Assembly: GCA_027563935.2 (NCBI GenBank) | Contig: CM050448.1 | Coordinates: forward strand, 68,705,843 to 68,769,842 | Length of the DNA stretch: 64,000 nt | Reading direction: 5' to 3' | Source: Costus lasius | Lineage: Eukaryota > Streptophyta > Magnoliopsida > Zingiberales > Costaceae | Shown here: piece after piece, positions 38,301-49,754 of the stretch | Position numbering within the stretch: the first letter of the stretch is position 1 | How the letters are laid out: each line of letters begins with the position of its first letter | Notes under the pieces: model-generated | The model's input: the letters and a program-made list of their open reading frames with translations, nothing else | Databases searched by the model: none | Told to the model about the DNA's origin: nothing | Made by a program: the position numbers and the translations under genes

Positions 38301-39358
38301 TGAATTTTAATTGTTATTAATCTTATTCTTATTCTTAATTATAACAATGATTTTGTTCTTATAAGAATTATCTTCAGCTTCATTTTGATCTCAGTTTTGT
38401 TCTCAGATTTCAGTTTTAATCTTATAATCTTCATCTTTATCTTGTTCCTAATATTCATCTTCAACTCGATTTTGATCTCTATGGAGATATTGAGTTTTAA
38501 TCTTGATATTAATATTTAAATTTATCTTGGTCTTTTTATAATGAGAAAGTTGATCTTGATTATGATCCATATTTGATGTTTATCATTTTGAAATCTTAAT
38601 TTAATATAGATTTTGTTCATGATCATGATGTTGATCTTGATTTTAATCATGATTTCAAACTCTATCTTATGATATTCATCTTTATCTTCTTTTTAATCTT
38701 AATCTTAAACTCGATTTTGATCTTGTTCGTAATCTTGGTCTTCAATCTTGATATTGTTATTGATATTGATATTGATATAATCATGATGAAAATTTTGAAC
38801 TCGATTACGAGCTTTAATTGTTATTAATCTTATTCTCATTCTTAATTATAACATTGATTTTATTCTTATAAGAATTATCTTCATCTTCATTTTGATCTCA
38901 GTTTTGATCTCAGATTTCAGTTTTAATCTTATAATCTTCATCTTTATCTTGCTCCTAATATTCATCTTAAACTCGATTTTGATCTCTATGGAGATATTGA
39001 GTTTTAATCTTGATATTAATATTTATATTTATCTTGGTCTTTTTATAATGAGGATGTTGATCTTGATTATGATCCATATTTGATGTTTATCATTTTGAAA
39101 TCTTAATTTAATATTGATTTTGTTCATGATCATGATGTTGATCTTGATTTTAATCATGCTTTCAAACTTTATCTTATGATATTCATCTTTATCTTTTTTT
39201 AATCTTAAATTTAAACTCGATTTTGATCTTGTTTGTAATCTTGGTCTTCAATCTTGATATTGTTATTGATATTGATATTGATCTAATCATGATAAAAGTT
39301 TTGAACTCGATTATGAATTTTAATTGTTATTAATCTTATTCTTATTCTTAATTATAAC
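35346..39358. repeat. Dimeric higher-order repeat (about 1014 bp)
   Basis: Monomers with CATGATTTCAAACTC/GTTCGTAATC alternate with monomers with CATGCTTTCAAACTT/GTTTGTAATC. The same landmark recurs at 35851, 36865, 37878 and 38892, that is every 1013-1014 bp. Shared private variants (ATCTACATTTTG, TCTTAAATTTAAAC, GATATAGATTTTG-type changes) show recent dimer amplification. Confidence 0.8.
39354..39358. repeat. Target site duplication (left), ATAAC
   Basis: Matches 41037-41041; the intact monomer reads AATTATAACAATGATTT. Confidence 0.92.
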
Positions 39359-40586
39359 TGTTGGGGTATGCCCTTAAGGCTAATGTTTGAGGCCTTGGGA
39401 TTGTATCAGTATCATGTAATAAACTCTTATGTTTATAAAGGCATGGTTATTATTCAGGTTGCTACATTGTCTGCTGCAATATATGTTCTTCTGAATAATG
39501 TCTCAAAGCTGTTCAGCTAGGCTGACATGCAGTTAAGTCCTTAGTCGATATATCTTAGTGAACATGAGACAGCCTTGATATGATTGAGACTAATATGTGT
39601 TCTAATCTTATAGGATGCTTCGAGCATGGAATAAGATGTAGACTCATGGGTACATTGGATGTACTGGACAGACCCTACTAGGATATTCAATTGCTTGTCA
39701 CAATGTGAATAATCCTTGATTGTAACAAGTGGCACATTTCCTCTGACTTGAGATCACTTGTGTTTTCTAAATGATGATTGTCATTGTTTTGAGGTAGTTC
39801 AATATCATTTGAAACATAATGATTATAGACTATCTTGGATGGTGAGCTTGAGTCAGGCTAGGGGCACTAGTGATAGATAAAGGATTGCCGTCTCCTTGTT
39901 TAAGGAGTGTGATGTTCTAATGGGGCCCCCCTATGAGATGATTGAGAAAGTGTATGGCCATACCCAGGTGACTCTGTTCATCTGATCTAATCATGCTCAT
40001 CATATTGGATTTACAAGCTTGACAGGCTTGTCCAATAAGAACGTCCAGTGGCAAAGGAAACATGTATGCCTTGTGAAGTTGATTCACACTTGTGCTATGG
40101 TTTGGGTGTAGTCTTGGAAGACTCTTTCCTTTATATCGGGAGACAGTGATGTGTTGCTAGATACCCCTCACTGATCGTGATAACGTGAGTTATCGTTACC
40201 GACATTTAAAGGAAACCCTCAGGGTCGCACAATTTGATGATATGACTTACTTAAGTCAGATCGTATGGACTGAATTGTTCAGGTTCAGTTTAAAGGGAAT
40301 TAATCTCTGATTGTAAGCCAGATCTGGTCTGATCATGTTTGATTGATTAGGGCTTGAGATCTGTAAGCTTCGATTGAGAGAATGGATGCTAGATCGGTGA
40401 GATCAGAAGCATCAAAGAGATGAACGGTCAGATCTGGAGTCTTAGGGTTTAATTGAGATCTAGACCAAGTGGCTTGGGTTATTTGGTATTTGAACCGAAT
40501 TAAATTAAACCAGCTCATGGATGAGCGCTTGGTTCAAATCTAGAACAAGTTGCGATTGGGGTAAAACTTCATGGTCGCATGAAGAG

Positions 40587-40610
40587 GTGGTTACTATTTT
40601 TAGAAGCCAC
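40587..40610 (+). promoter_or_regulatory. Decayed palindrome at the putative LTR promoter
   Basis: GTGG/CCAC arms surround TTACTATTTTTAGAAG, corresponding to the perfect palindrome at 21325-21344 with some mispaired positions. Promoter role inferred. Confidence 0.3.
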
Positions 40611-40882
40611 TTTCACACGCCTCACGTCGCCACATTGCTCTCTCCCTTTCTTGTGCCCCGCCTCTTCCTCTCGAGAGAGAACTCTCGGATGCGTGAAGGT
40701 GGACGAAAGGAAAGAAGGAGACTCTCGCCAAGCAACTCTCCATCCCTTCCATTCGATCAAGGACGCCTTTGGAACCTTGCTAGCACAAGGAGCACCAAGG
40801 AAGTGAGCGCATTCTCATCTTGTGTGCGCATCCTCTGGAGAAGATCTCTTTTGGTCTTTGATTTCAAGACATCGTCCAAGCG

Positions 40883-40897
40883 ATGGCAATGGTGAGA
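40883..40897 (+). promoter_or_regulatory. Conserved start-plus-splice-donor signature in solo LTR
   Basis: ATGGCAATG then GTGAGA, at the same place relative to CTTGCTAGCACAAG as in the other two LTRs. Both the nine-base length and the following GT are kept although the donor hexamer differs among the copies (GTATGA, GTATGG, GTGAGA). Confidence 0.45.
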
Positions 40898-41036
40898 ACT
40901 TTTCTTATCTATTCAAGTTTTGATAGTTGATCGTATAATGCATGCTATCCGATTCTATGAAACCCTAGTATCCGCTTCCCATATTCCTATTTGCGCCACT
41001 TTAGGGTTTCGCCCCCCCCCCTTTACGGGACCTTCA

Positions 41037-41041
41037 ATAAC
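41037..41041. repeat. Target site duplication (right), ATAAC
   Basis: Repeats 39354-39358 and restores the monomer when joined to the left flank. Confidence 0.92.
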
Positions 41042-42166
41042 AATGATTTTATTCTTATAAGAATTATCTTCATCTTCATTTTGATCTCAGTTTTGTTCTC
41101 AGATTTCAGTTTTAATCTTATAATCTTCATCTTTATCTTGTTCCTAATATTCATCTTAAACTCGATTTTGATCTCTATGGAGATATTGAGTTTTAATCTT
41201 GATATTAATATTTAAATTTATCTTGGTCTTTTTATAATGAGAATGTTGATCTTGATTATGAACCATATTTGATGTTTATCATTTAGAAATCTTAATTTAA
41301 TATAGATTTTGTTCATGATCATGATGTTGATCTTGATTTTACTCATGATTTCAAACTCTATCTTATGATATTCATCTTTATCTTCATTTTAATCTTAATC
41401 TTAAACTCGATTTTGATCTTGTTCGTAATCTTGGTCTTCAATCTTGATATTGTTATTGATATTGATATTGATCTAATCATGATGAAAATTTTGAACTCGA
41501 TTACGAGCTTTAATTGTTATTAATCTTATTCTCATTCTTAATTATAACATTGATTTTATTCTTATAAGAATTATCTTCATCTACATTTTGATCTCAGTTT
41601 TGATCTCAGATTTCAGTTTTAATCTTATAATCTTCATCTTTATCTTGCTCCTAATATTCATCTTAAACTCGATTTTGATCTCTATGGAGATATTGAGTTT
41701 TAATCTTGATATTAATATTTATATTTATCTTGGTCTTTTTATAATGAGGATGTTGATCTTGATTATGATCCATATTTGATGTTTATCATTTTGAAATCTT
41801 AATTTAATATTGATTTTGTTCATGATCATGATGTTGATCTTGATTTTAATCATGCTTTCAAACTTTATCTTATGATATTCATCTTTATCTTTTTTTAATC
41901 TTAATTTTAAACTCGATTTTGATCTTGTTTGTAATCTTGGTCTTCAATCTTGATATTGTTATTGATATTGATATTGATCTAATCATGATGAAAGTTTTGA
42001 ACTCGATTATGAATTTTAATTGTTATTAATCTTATTCTTATTCTTATAAGAATTATCTTCATCTTCATTTTGATCTCAGTTTTGTTCTCAGATTTCAGTT
42101 TTAATCTTATAATCTTCATCTTTATCTTGCTCCTAATATTCATCTTAAACTCGATTTTGATCTCTA

Positions 42167-45100
42167 TGGAGATATTGAGTTTTAATCTTGTTATTAATAT
42201 TTAAATTTATCTTGGTCTTTTAATAATGAGGATGTTGATCTTGATTATGATCCATATTTGATGTTTATCATTTTGAAATCTTAATTTAATATTGATTTTG
42301 TTCATGATCATGATGTTGATCTTGATTTTAATCATGATTTCAAACTCTATCTTATGATATTCATCTTTATCTTCTTTTTAATCTTAATCTTAAACTCGAT
42401 TTTGATCTCGTTCGTAATCTTGGTCTTCAATCTTGATATTGTTATTGATATTGATATTGATCTAATCATGATGAAAATTTTGAACTCGATTACGAGCTTT
42501 AATTGTTATTAATCTTATTTTCATTCTTAATTATAACATTGATTTTATTCTTGATAATTATCTTCATCTTCATTTTGATCTCAGTTTTGATCTCAGATTT
42601 CAGTTTTAATCTTATAATCTTCATCTTTATCTTGCTCCTAATATTCATATTAAACTCGATTTTGATCTCTATGGAGATATTGAGTTTTAATCTTGATATT
42701 AATATTTATATTTATCTTGGTCTTTTTATAATGAGGATGTTGATCTTGATTATGATCCATATTTGATGTTTATCATTTTGAAATCTTAATTTAATATTGA
42801 TTTTGTTCATGATCATGATGTTGATCTTGATTTTAATCATGATTTCAAACTCTATCTTATGATATTCATCTTTATCTTCTTTTTAATCATAATCTTAAAC
42901 TCGAATTTGATCTTGTTTGTAATCTTGCTATTCAATCTTGTTATTATTATTGATATTGATATTGATCTAATCATGATGAAAATTTTGAACTCGATTACGA
43001 GCTTTAATTGTTATTAATCTCATTCTCATTCTTAATTATAACATTGATTTTATTCTTATAAGAATTATCTTCTTCTACATTTTGAACTCAGTTTTGATCT
43101 CAGATTTCAGTTTTAATCCTATAATCTTCATCTTTATCTTGCTCCTAATATTCATCTTAAACTCGATTTTGATCTCTATGGAGATATTGAGTTTTAATCT
43201 TGATATTAATATTTATATTTATCTTGGTCTTTTTATAATGAGGATGTTGATCTTGATTATGATCCATATTTGATGTTTATCATTTTGAAATCTTAATTTA
43301 ATATTGATTTTGTTCATGATCATGATGTTGATCTTGATTTTAATCATGCTTTCAAACTTTATCTTATGATATTCATCTTTATCTTTTTTTTAATCTTAAT
43401 TTTAAACTCGATTTTGATCTTGTTTGTAATCTTGGTCTTCAATCTTGATATTGTTATTGATATTGATATTGATCTAATCATGATGAAAGTTTTGAACTCG
43501 ATTATGAATTTTAATTGTTATTAATCTTATTCTTATTCTTAATTATAACAATGATTTTATTCTTATAAGAATTATCTTCATCTTCATTTTGATCTCAGTT
43601 TTGTTCTCAGATTTCAGTTTTAATCTTATAATCTTCATCTTTGTCTTGCTCCTAATATTCATCTTCAACTCGATTTTGATCTCTATGGAGATATTGAGTT
43701 TTAATCTTGTTATTAATATTTAAATTTATCTTGGTCTTTTAATAATGAGGATGTTGATCTTGATTATGATCCATATTTGATGTTTATCATTTTGAAATCT
43801 TAATTTAATATTGATTTTGTTCATGATCATGATGTTGATCTTTATTTTAATCATGATTTCAAACTCTATCTTATGATATTCATCTTTATCTTCTTTTTAA
43901 TCTTAATCTTAAACTCGATTTTGATCTCGTTCGTAATCTTGGTCTTCAATCTTGATATTGTTATTGATATTGATATTGATCTAATCATGATGAAAATTTT
44001 GAACTCGATTACGAGCTTTAATTGTTATTAATCTTATTTTCATTCTTAATTATAACATTGATTTTATTCTTGATAATTATCTTCATCTTCATTTTGATCT
44101 CAGTTTTGATCTCAGATTTCAGTTTTAATCTTATAATCTTCATCTTTATCTTGCTCCTAATATTCATCTTAAACTCGATTTTGATCTCTATTGAGATATT
44201 GAGTTTTAATCTTGATATTAATATTTATATTTATCTTGGTCTTTTTATAATGAGGATGTTGATCTTGATTGTGATCCATATTTGATGTTTATCATTTTGA
44301 AATCTTAATTTAATATTGATTTTGTTCATGATCATGATGTTGATCTTGATTTTAATCATGATTTCAAACTCTATCTTATGATATTCATCTTTATCTTCTT
44401 TTTAATCATAATCTTAAACTCGAATTTGATCTTGTTTGTAATCTTGCTATTCAATCTTGTTATTATTATTGATATTGATATTGATCTAATCATGATGAAA
44501 ATTTTGAACTCGATTACGAGCTTTAATTGTTATTAATCTCATTCTCATTCTTAATTATAACATTGATTTTATTCTTATAAGAATTATCTTCTTCTACATT
44601 TTGAACTCAGTTTTGATCTCAGATTTCAGTTTTAATCCTATAATCTTCATCTTTATCTTGCTCCTAATATTCATCTTAAACTCGATTTTGATCTCTATGG
44701 AGATATTGAGTTTTAATCTTGATATTAATATTTATATTTATCTTGGTCTTTTTATAATGAGGATGTTGATCTTGATTATGATCCATATTTGATGTTTATC
44801 ATTTTGAAATCTTAATTTAATATTGATTTTGTTCATGATCATGATGTTGATCTTGATTTTAATCATGCTTTCAAACTTTATCTTATGATATTCATCTTTA
44901 TCTTTTTTTTAATCTTAATTTTAAACTCGATTTTGATCTTGTTTGTAATCTTGGTCTTCAATCTTGATATTGTTATTGATATTGATATTGATCTAATCAT
45001 GATGAAAGTTTTGAACTCGATTATGAATTTTAATTGTTATTAATCTTATTCTTATTCTTAATTATAACAATGATTTTATTCTTATAAGAATTATCTTCAT

Positions 45101-46204
45101 CTTCATTTTGATCTCAGTTTTGTTCTCAGATTTCAGTTTTAATCTTATAATCTTCATCTTTGTCTTGCTCCTAATATTCATCTTCAACTCGATTTTGATC
45201 TCTATGGAGATATTGAGTTTTAATCTTGTTATTAATATTTAAATTTATCTTGGTCTTTTAATAATGAGGATGTTGATCTTGATTATGATCCATATTTGAT
45301 GTTTATCATTTTGAAATCTTAATTTAATATTGATTTTGTTCATGATCATGATGTTGATCTTTATTTTAATCATGATTTCAAACTCTATCTTATGATATTC
45401 ATCTTTATCTTCTTTTTAATCTTAATCTTAAACTCGATTTTGATCTCGTTCGTAATCTTGGTCTTCAATCTTGATATTGTTATTGATATTGATATTGATC
45501 TAATCATGATGAAAATTTTGAACTCGATTACGAGCTTTAATTGTTATTAATCTTATTTTCATTCTTAATTATAACATTGATTTTATTCTTGATAATTATC
45601 TTCATCTTCATTTTGATCTCAGTTTTGATCTCAGATTTCAGTTTTAATCTTATAATCTTCATCTTTATCTTGCTCCTAATATTCATCTTAAACTCGATTT
45701 TGATCTCTATGGAGATATTGAGTTTTAATCTTGATATTAATATTTACATTTATCTTGGTCTTTTTATAATGAGGATGTTGATCTTGATTATGATCCATAT
45801 TTGATGTTTATCATTTTGAAATCTTAATTTAATATTGATTTTGTTCATGATCATGATGTTGATCTTGATTTTAATCATGATTTCAAACTCTATCTTATGA
45901 TATTCATCTTTATCTTCTTTTTAATCATAATCTTAAACTCGATTTTGATCTTGTTTGTAATCTTGCTATTCAATCTTGTTATTATTATTGATATTGATAT
46001 TGATCTAATCATGATGAAAATTTTGAACTTGATTATGAATTTTAATTGTTATTAATCTTATTCTTATTCTTAATTATAACAATTATTTTATTCTTATAAG
46101 AATTATCTTCATCTTCATTTTTATCTCAGTTTTGTTCTCAGATTTCAGTTTTAATCTTATAATCTTCATCTTTATCTTGCTCCTAATATTCATCTTAAAC
46201 TCGA
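42167..46204. repeat. Trimeric higher-order repeat (1519 bp)
   Basis: Landmarks recur at 42503, 44022 and 45541, exactly 1519 bp apart, and a distinctive TTTGAACTCAG variant recurs at 43082 and 44601. Each unit holds three monomer subtypes. In part of the third subtype the left half (GCTATTCAATC) is joined to the right half of the second (GATTACGAGC), a recombinant monomer. The end is approximate. Confidence 0.8.
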
Positions 46205-49200
46205 TTTTGATCTCTATGGAGATATTGAGTTTTAATCTTGATATTAATATTTATATTTATCTTGGTCTTTTTATAATGAGGATGTTGATCTTGATTATGA
46301 TCCATATTTGATGTTTATCATTTTGAAATCTTAATTTAATATTGATTTTGTTCATGATCATGATGTTGATCTTGATTTTAATCATGCTTTCAAACTTTAT
46401 CTTATGATATTCATCTTTATCTTTTTTTTAATCTTAATTTTAAACTCGATTTTGATCTTGTTTGTAATCTTGGTCTTCAATCTTGATATTGTTATTGATA
46501 TTGATATTGATCTAATCATGATGAAAGTTTTGAACTCGATTATGAATTTTAATTGTTATTAATCTTATTCTTATTCTTAATTATAACAATGATTTTATTC
46601 TTATAAGAATTATCTTCATCTTCATTTTGATCTCAGTTTTGTTCTCAGATTTCAGTCTTAATCTTATAATCTTCATCTTTGTCTTGCTCCTAATATTCAT
46701 CTTAAACTCGATTTTGATCTCTATGGAGATATTGAGTTTTAATCTTGATATTAATATTTATATTTATCTTGGTCTTTTTATAATGAGGATGTTGATCTTG
46801 ATTATGATCCATATTTGATGTTTATCATTTTAAATCTTAATTTAATATTGATTTTGTTCATGATCATGATGTTGATCTTGATTTTAATCATGCTTTCAAA
46901 CTTTATCTTATGATATTCATCTTTATCTTTTTTTTAATCTTAATTTTAAACTCGATTTTGATCTTGTTTGTAATCTTGGTCTTCAATCTTGATATTGTTA
47001 TTGATATTGATATTGATCTAATCATGATGAAAGTTTTGAACTCGATTATGAATTTTAATTGTTATTAATCTTATTCTTATTCTTAATTATAACAATGATT
47101 TTATTCTTATAAGAATTATCTTCATCTTCATTTTGATCTCAGTTTTGTTCTCAGATTTCAGTTTTAATCTTATAATATTCATCTTTGTCTTGCTCCTAAT
47201 ATTCATCTTAAACTCGATTTTGATCTCTATGGAGATATTGAGTTTTAATCTTGTTATTAATATTTAAATTTATCTTGGTCTTTTAATAATGAGGATGTTG
47301 ATCTTGATTATGATCCATATTTGATGTTTATCATTTTGAAATCTTAATTTAATATTGATTTTGTTCATGATCATGATGTTGATCTTGATTTTAATCATGA
47401 TTTCAAACTCTATCTTATGATATTCATCTTTATCTTCTTTTTAATCTTAATCTTAAACTCGATTTTGATCTCGTTCGTAATCTTGGTCTTCAATCTTGAT
47501 ATTGTTATTGATATTGATATTGATCTAATCATGATGAAAATTTTGAACTCGATTACGAGCTTTAATTGTTATTAATCTTATTTTCATTCTTAATTATAAC
47601 ATTGATTTTATTCTTGATAATTATCTTCATCTTCATTTTGATCTCAGTTTTGATCTCAGATTTCAGTTTTAATCTTATAATCTTCATCTTTATCTTGCTC
47701 CTAATATTCATCTTAAACTCGATTTTGATCTCTATGGAGATATTGAGTTTTAATCTTGATATTAATATTTATATTTATCTTGGTCTTTTTATAATGAGGA
47801 TGTTGATCTTGATTATGATCCATATTTGATGTTTATCATTTTGAAATCTTAATTTAATATTGATTTTGTTCATGATCATGATGTTGATCTTGATTTTAAT
47901 CATGCATTCAAACTTTATCTTATGATATTCATCTTTATCTTTTTTTTAATCTTAATTTTAAACTCGATTTTGATCTTGTTTGTAATCTTGGTCTTCAATC
48001 TTGATATTGTTATTGATATTGATATTGATCTAATCATGATGAAAGTTTTGAACTCGATTATGAATTTTAATTGTTATTAATCTTATTCTTATTCTTAATT
48101 ATAACAATGATTTTATTCTTATAAGAATTATCTTCATCTTCATTTTGATCTCAGTTTTGTTCTCAGATTTCAGTTTTAATCTTATAATCTTCATCTTTGT
48201 CTTGCTCCTAATATTCATCTTAAACTCGATTTTGATCTCTATGGAGATATTGAGTTTTAATCTTGATATTAATATTTATATTTATCTTGGTCTTTTTATA
48301 ATGAGGATGATGATCTTGATTATGATCCATATTTGATGTTTATCATTTTAAATCTTAATTTAATATTGATTTTGTTCATGATCATGATGTTGATCTTGAT
48401 TTTAATCATGCTTTCAAACTTTATCTTATGATATTCATCTTTATCTTTTTTTTAATCTTAATTTTAAACTCGATTTTGATCTTGTTTGTAATCTTGGTCT
48501 TCAATCTTGATATTGTTATTGATATTGATATTGATCTAATCATGATGAAAGTTTTGAACTCGATTATGAATTTTAATTGTTATTAATCTTATTCTTATTC
48601 TTAATTATAACAATGATTTTATTCTTATAAGAATTATCTTCATCTTCATTTTGATCTCAGTTTTGTTCTCAGATTTCAGTTTTAATCTTATAATCTTCAT
48701 CTTTGTCTTGCTCCTAATATTCATCTTAAACTCGATTTTGATCTCTATGGAGATATTGAGTTTTAATCTTGTTATTAATATTTAAATTTATCTTGGTCTT
48801 TTAATAATGAGGATGTTGATCTTGATTATGATCCATATTTGATGTTTATCATTTTGAAATCTTAATTTAATATTGATTTTGTTCATGATCATGATGTTGA
48901 TCTTGATTTTAATCATGATTTCAAACTCTATCTTATGATATTCATCTTTATCTTCTTTTTAATATTAATCTTAAACTCGATTTTGATCTCGTTCGTAATC
49001 TTGGTCTTCAATCTTGATATTGTTATTGATATTGATATTGATCTAATCATGATGAAAATTTTGAACTCGATTACGAGCTTTAATTGTTATTAATCTTATT
49101 TTCATTCTTAATTATAACATTGATTTTATTCTTGATAATTATCTTCATCTTCAATTTGATCTCAGTTTTGATCTCAGATTTCAGTTTTAATCTTATAATC

Positions 49201-49754
49201 TTCATCTTTATCTTGCTCCTAATATTCATCTTAAACTCGATTTTGATCTCTATGGAGATATTGAGTTTTAATCTTGATATTAATATTTATATTTATCTTG
49301 GTCTTTTTATAATGAGGATGTTGATCTTGATTATGATCCATATTTGATGTTTATCATTTTGAAATCTTAATTTAATATTGATTTTGTTCATGATCATGAT
49401 GTTGATCTTGATTTTAATCATGATTTCAAACTCTATCTTATGATATTCATCTTTATCTTCTTTTTAATCATAATCTTAAACTCGATTTTGATCTTGTTTG
49501 TAATCTTGCTATTCAATCTTGTTATTATTATTGATATTGATATTGATCTAATCATGATGAAAATTTTGAACTCGATTATGAATTTTAATTGTTATTAATC
49601 TTATTCTTATTCTTAATTATAACAATTATTTTATTCTTATAAGAATTATCTTCATCTTCATTTTTATCTCAGTTTTGTTCTCAGATTTCAGTTTTAATCT
49701 TATAATCTTCATCTTTATCTTGCTCCTAATATTCATCTTAAACTCGATTTTGAT

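Larger units (their letters stand above)
22576..39358. repeat. Satellite array, block 3
   Basis: About 33 monomers, same orientation as the other blocks. A third subtype, marked by AATCATAATCTTAAAC and GCTATTCAATCTTGTTATT, is common here and interleaves with the two forms seen at the left edge. Local order changes along the block: trimer-like to about 26 kb, dimer-like from about 26.7 kb, a single-subtype run near 31.9-33.4 kb, then regular dimers to 39.3 kb. A 13-bp deletion at about 30127 (GTAATCTT joined to GATATTG) is flanked by short repeats. No other insertions and no genes seen. Confidence 0.97.
39359..41036 (+). mobile_element. Solo LTR of the same copia family, plus strand (1678 bp)
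   Basis: Begins TGTTGGGGTATGCCC and ends CCTTCA, with no internal region. It shares long blocks with the other two LTRs, such as the GCTTCGAGCATGGAATAAGA region and CTTGCTAGCACAAG, but differs at many sites. It carries a 10-C homopolymer near 41012 that may be unreliable. Its leader keeps ATGGCAATG followed by GTGAGA (40883-40897), though one extra ATG occurs upstream near 40685. Likely a product of LTR-LTR recombination, older than the full element. Confidence 0.95.

Noticed and set aside
9696..39735. A 64-codon antisense frame present in all LTR copies (9890-9696, 17284-17090, 22198-22392, 39735-39541)
   Set aside because: Length is kept, but between the full element and the solo LTRs most of the few nucleotide differences change the residue. 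This is the pattern of conserved non-coding U3 DNA, not of a protein under selection.
18551..41010. Telomere-like TTTAGGG words near LTR ends
   Set aside because: Single occurrences (for example GTTTAGGGTTT at the LTR end), never tandem.
41012..41021. Ten-C homopolymer near the end of the plus-strand solo LTR as a functional element
   Set aside because: More likely a slippage or sequencing-sensitive tract in the C-rich arm of the U5 hairpin.
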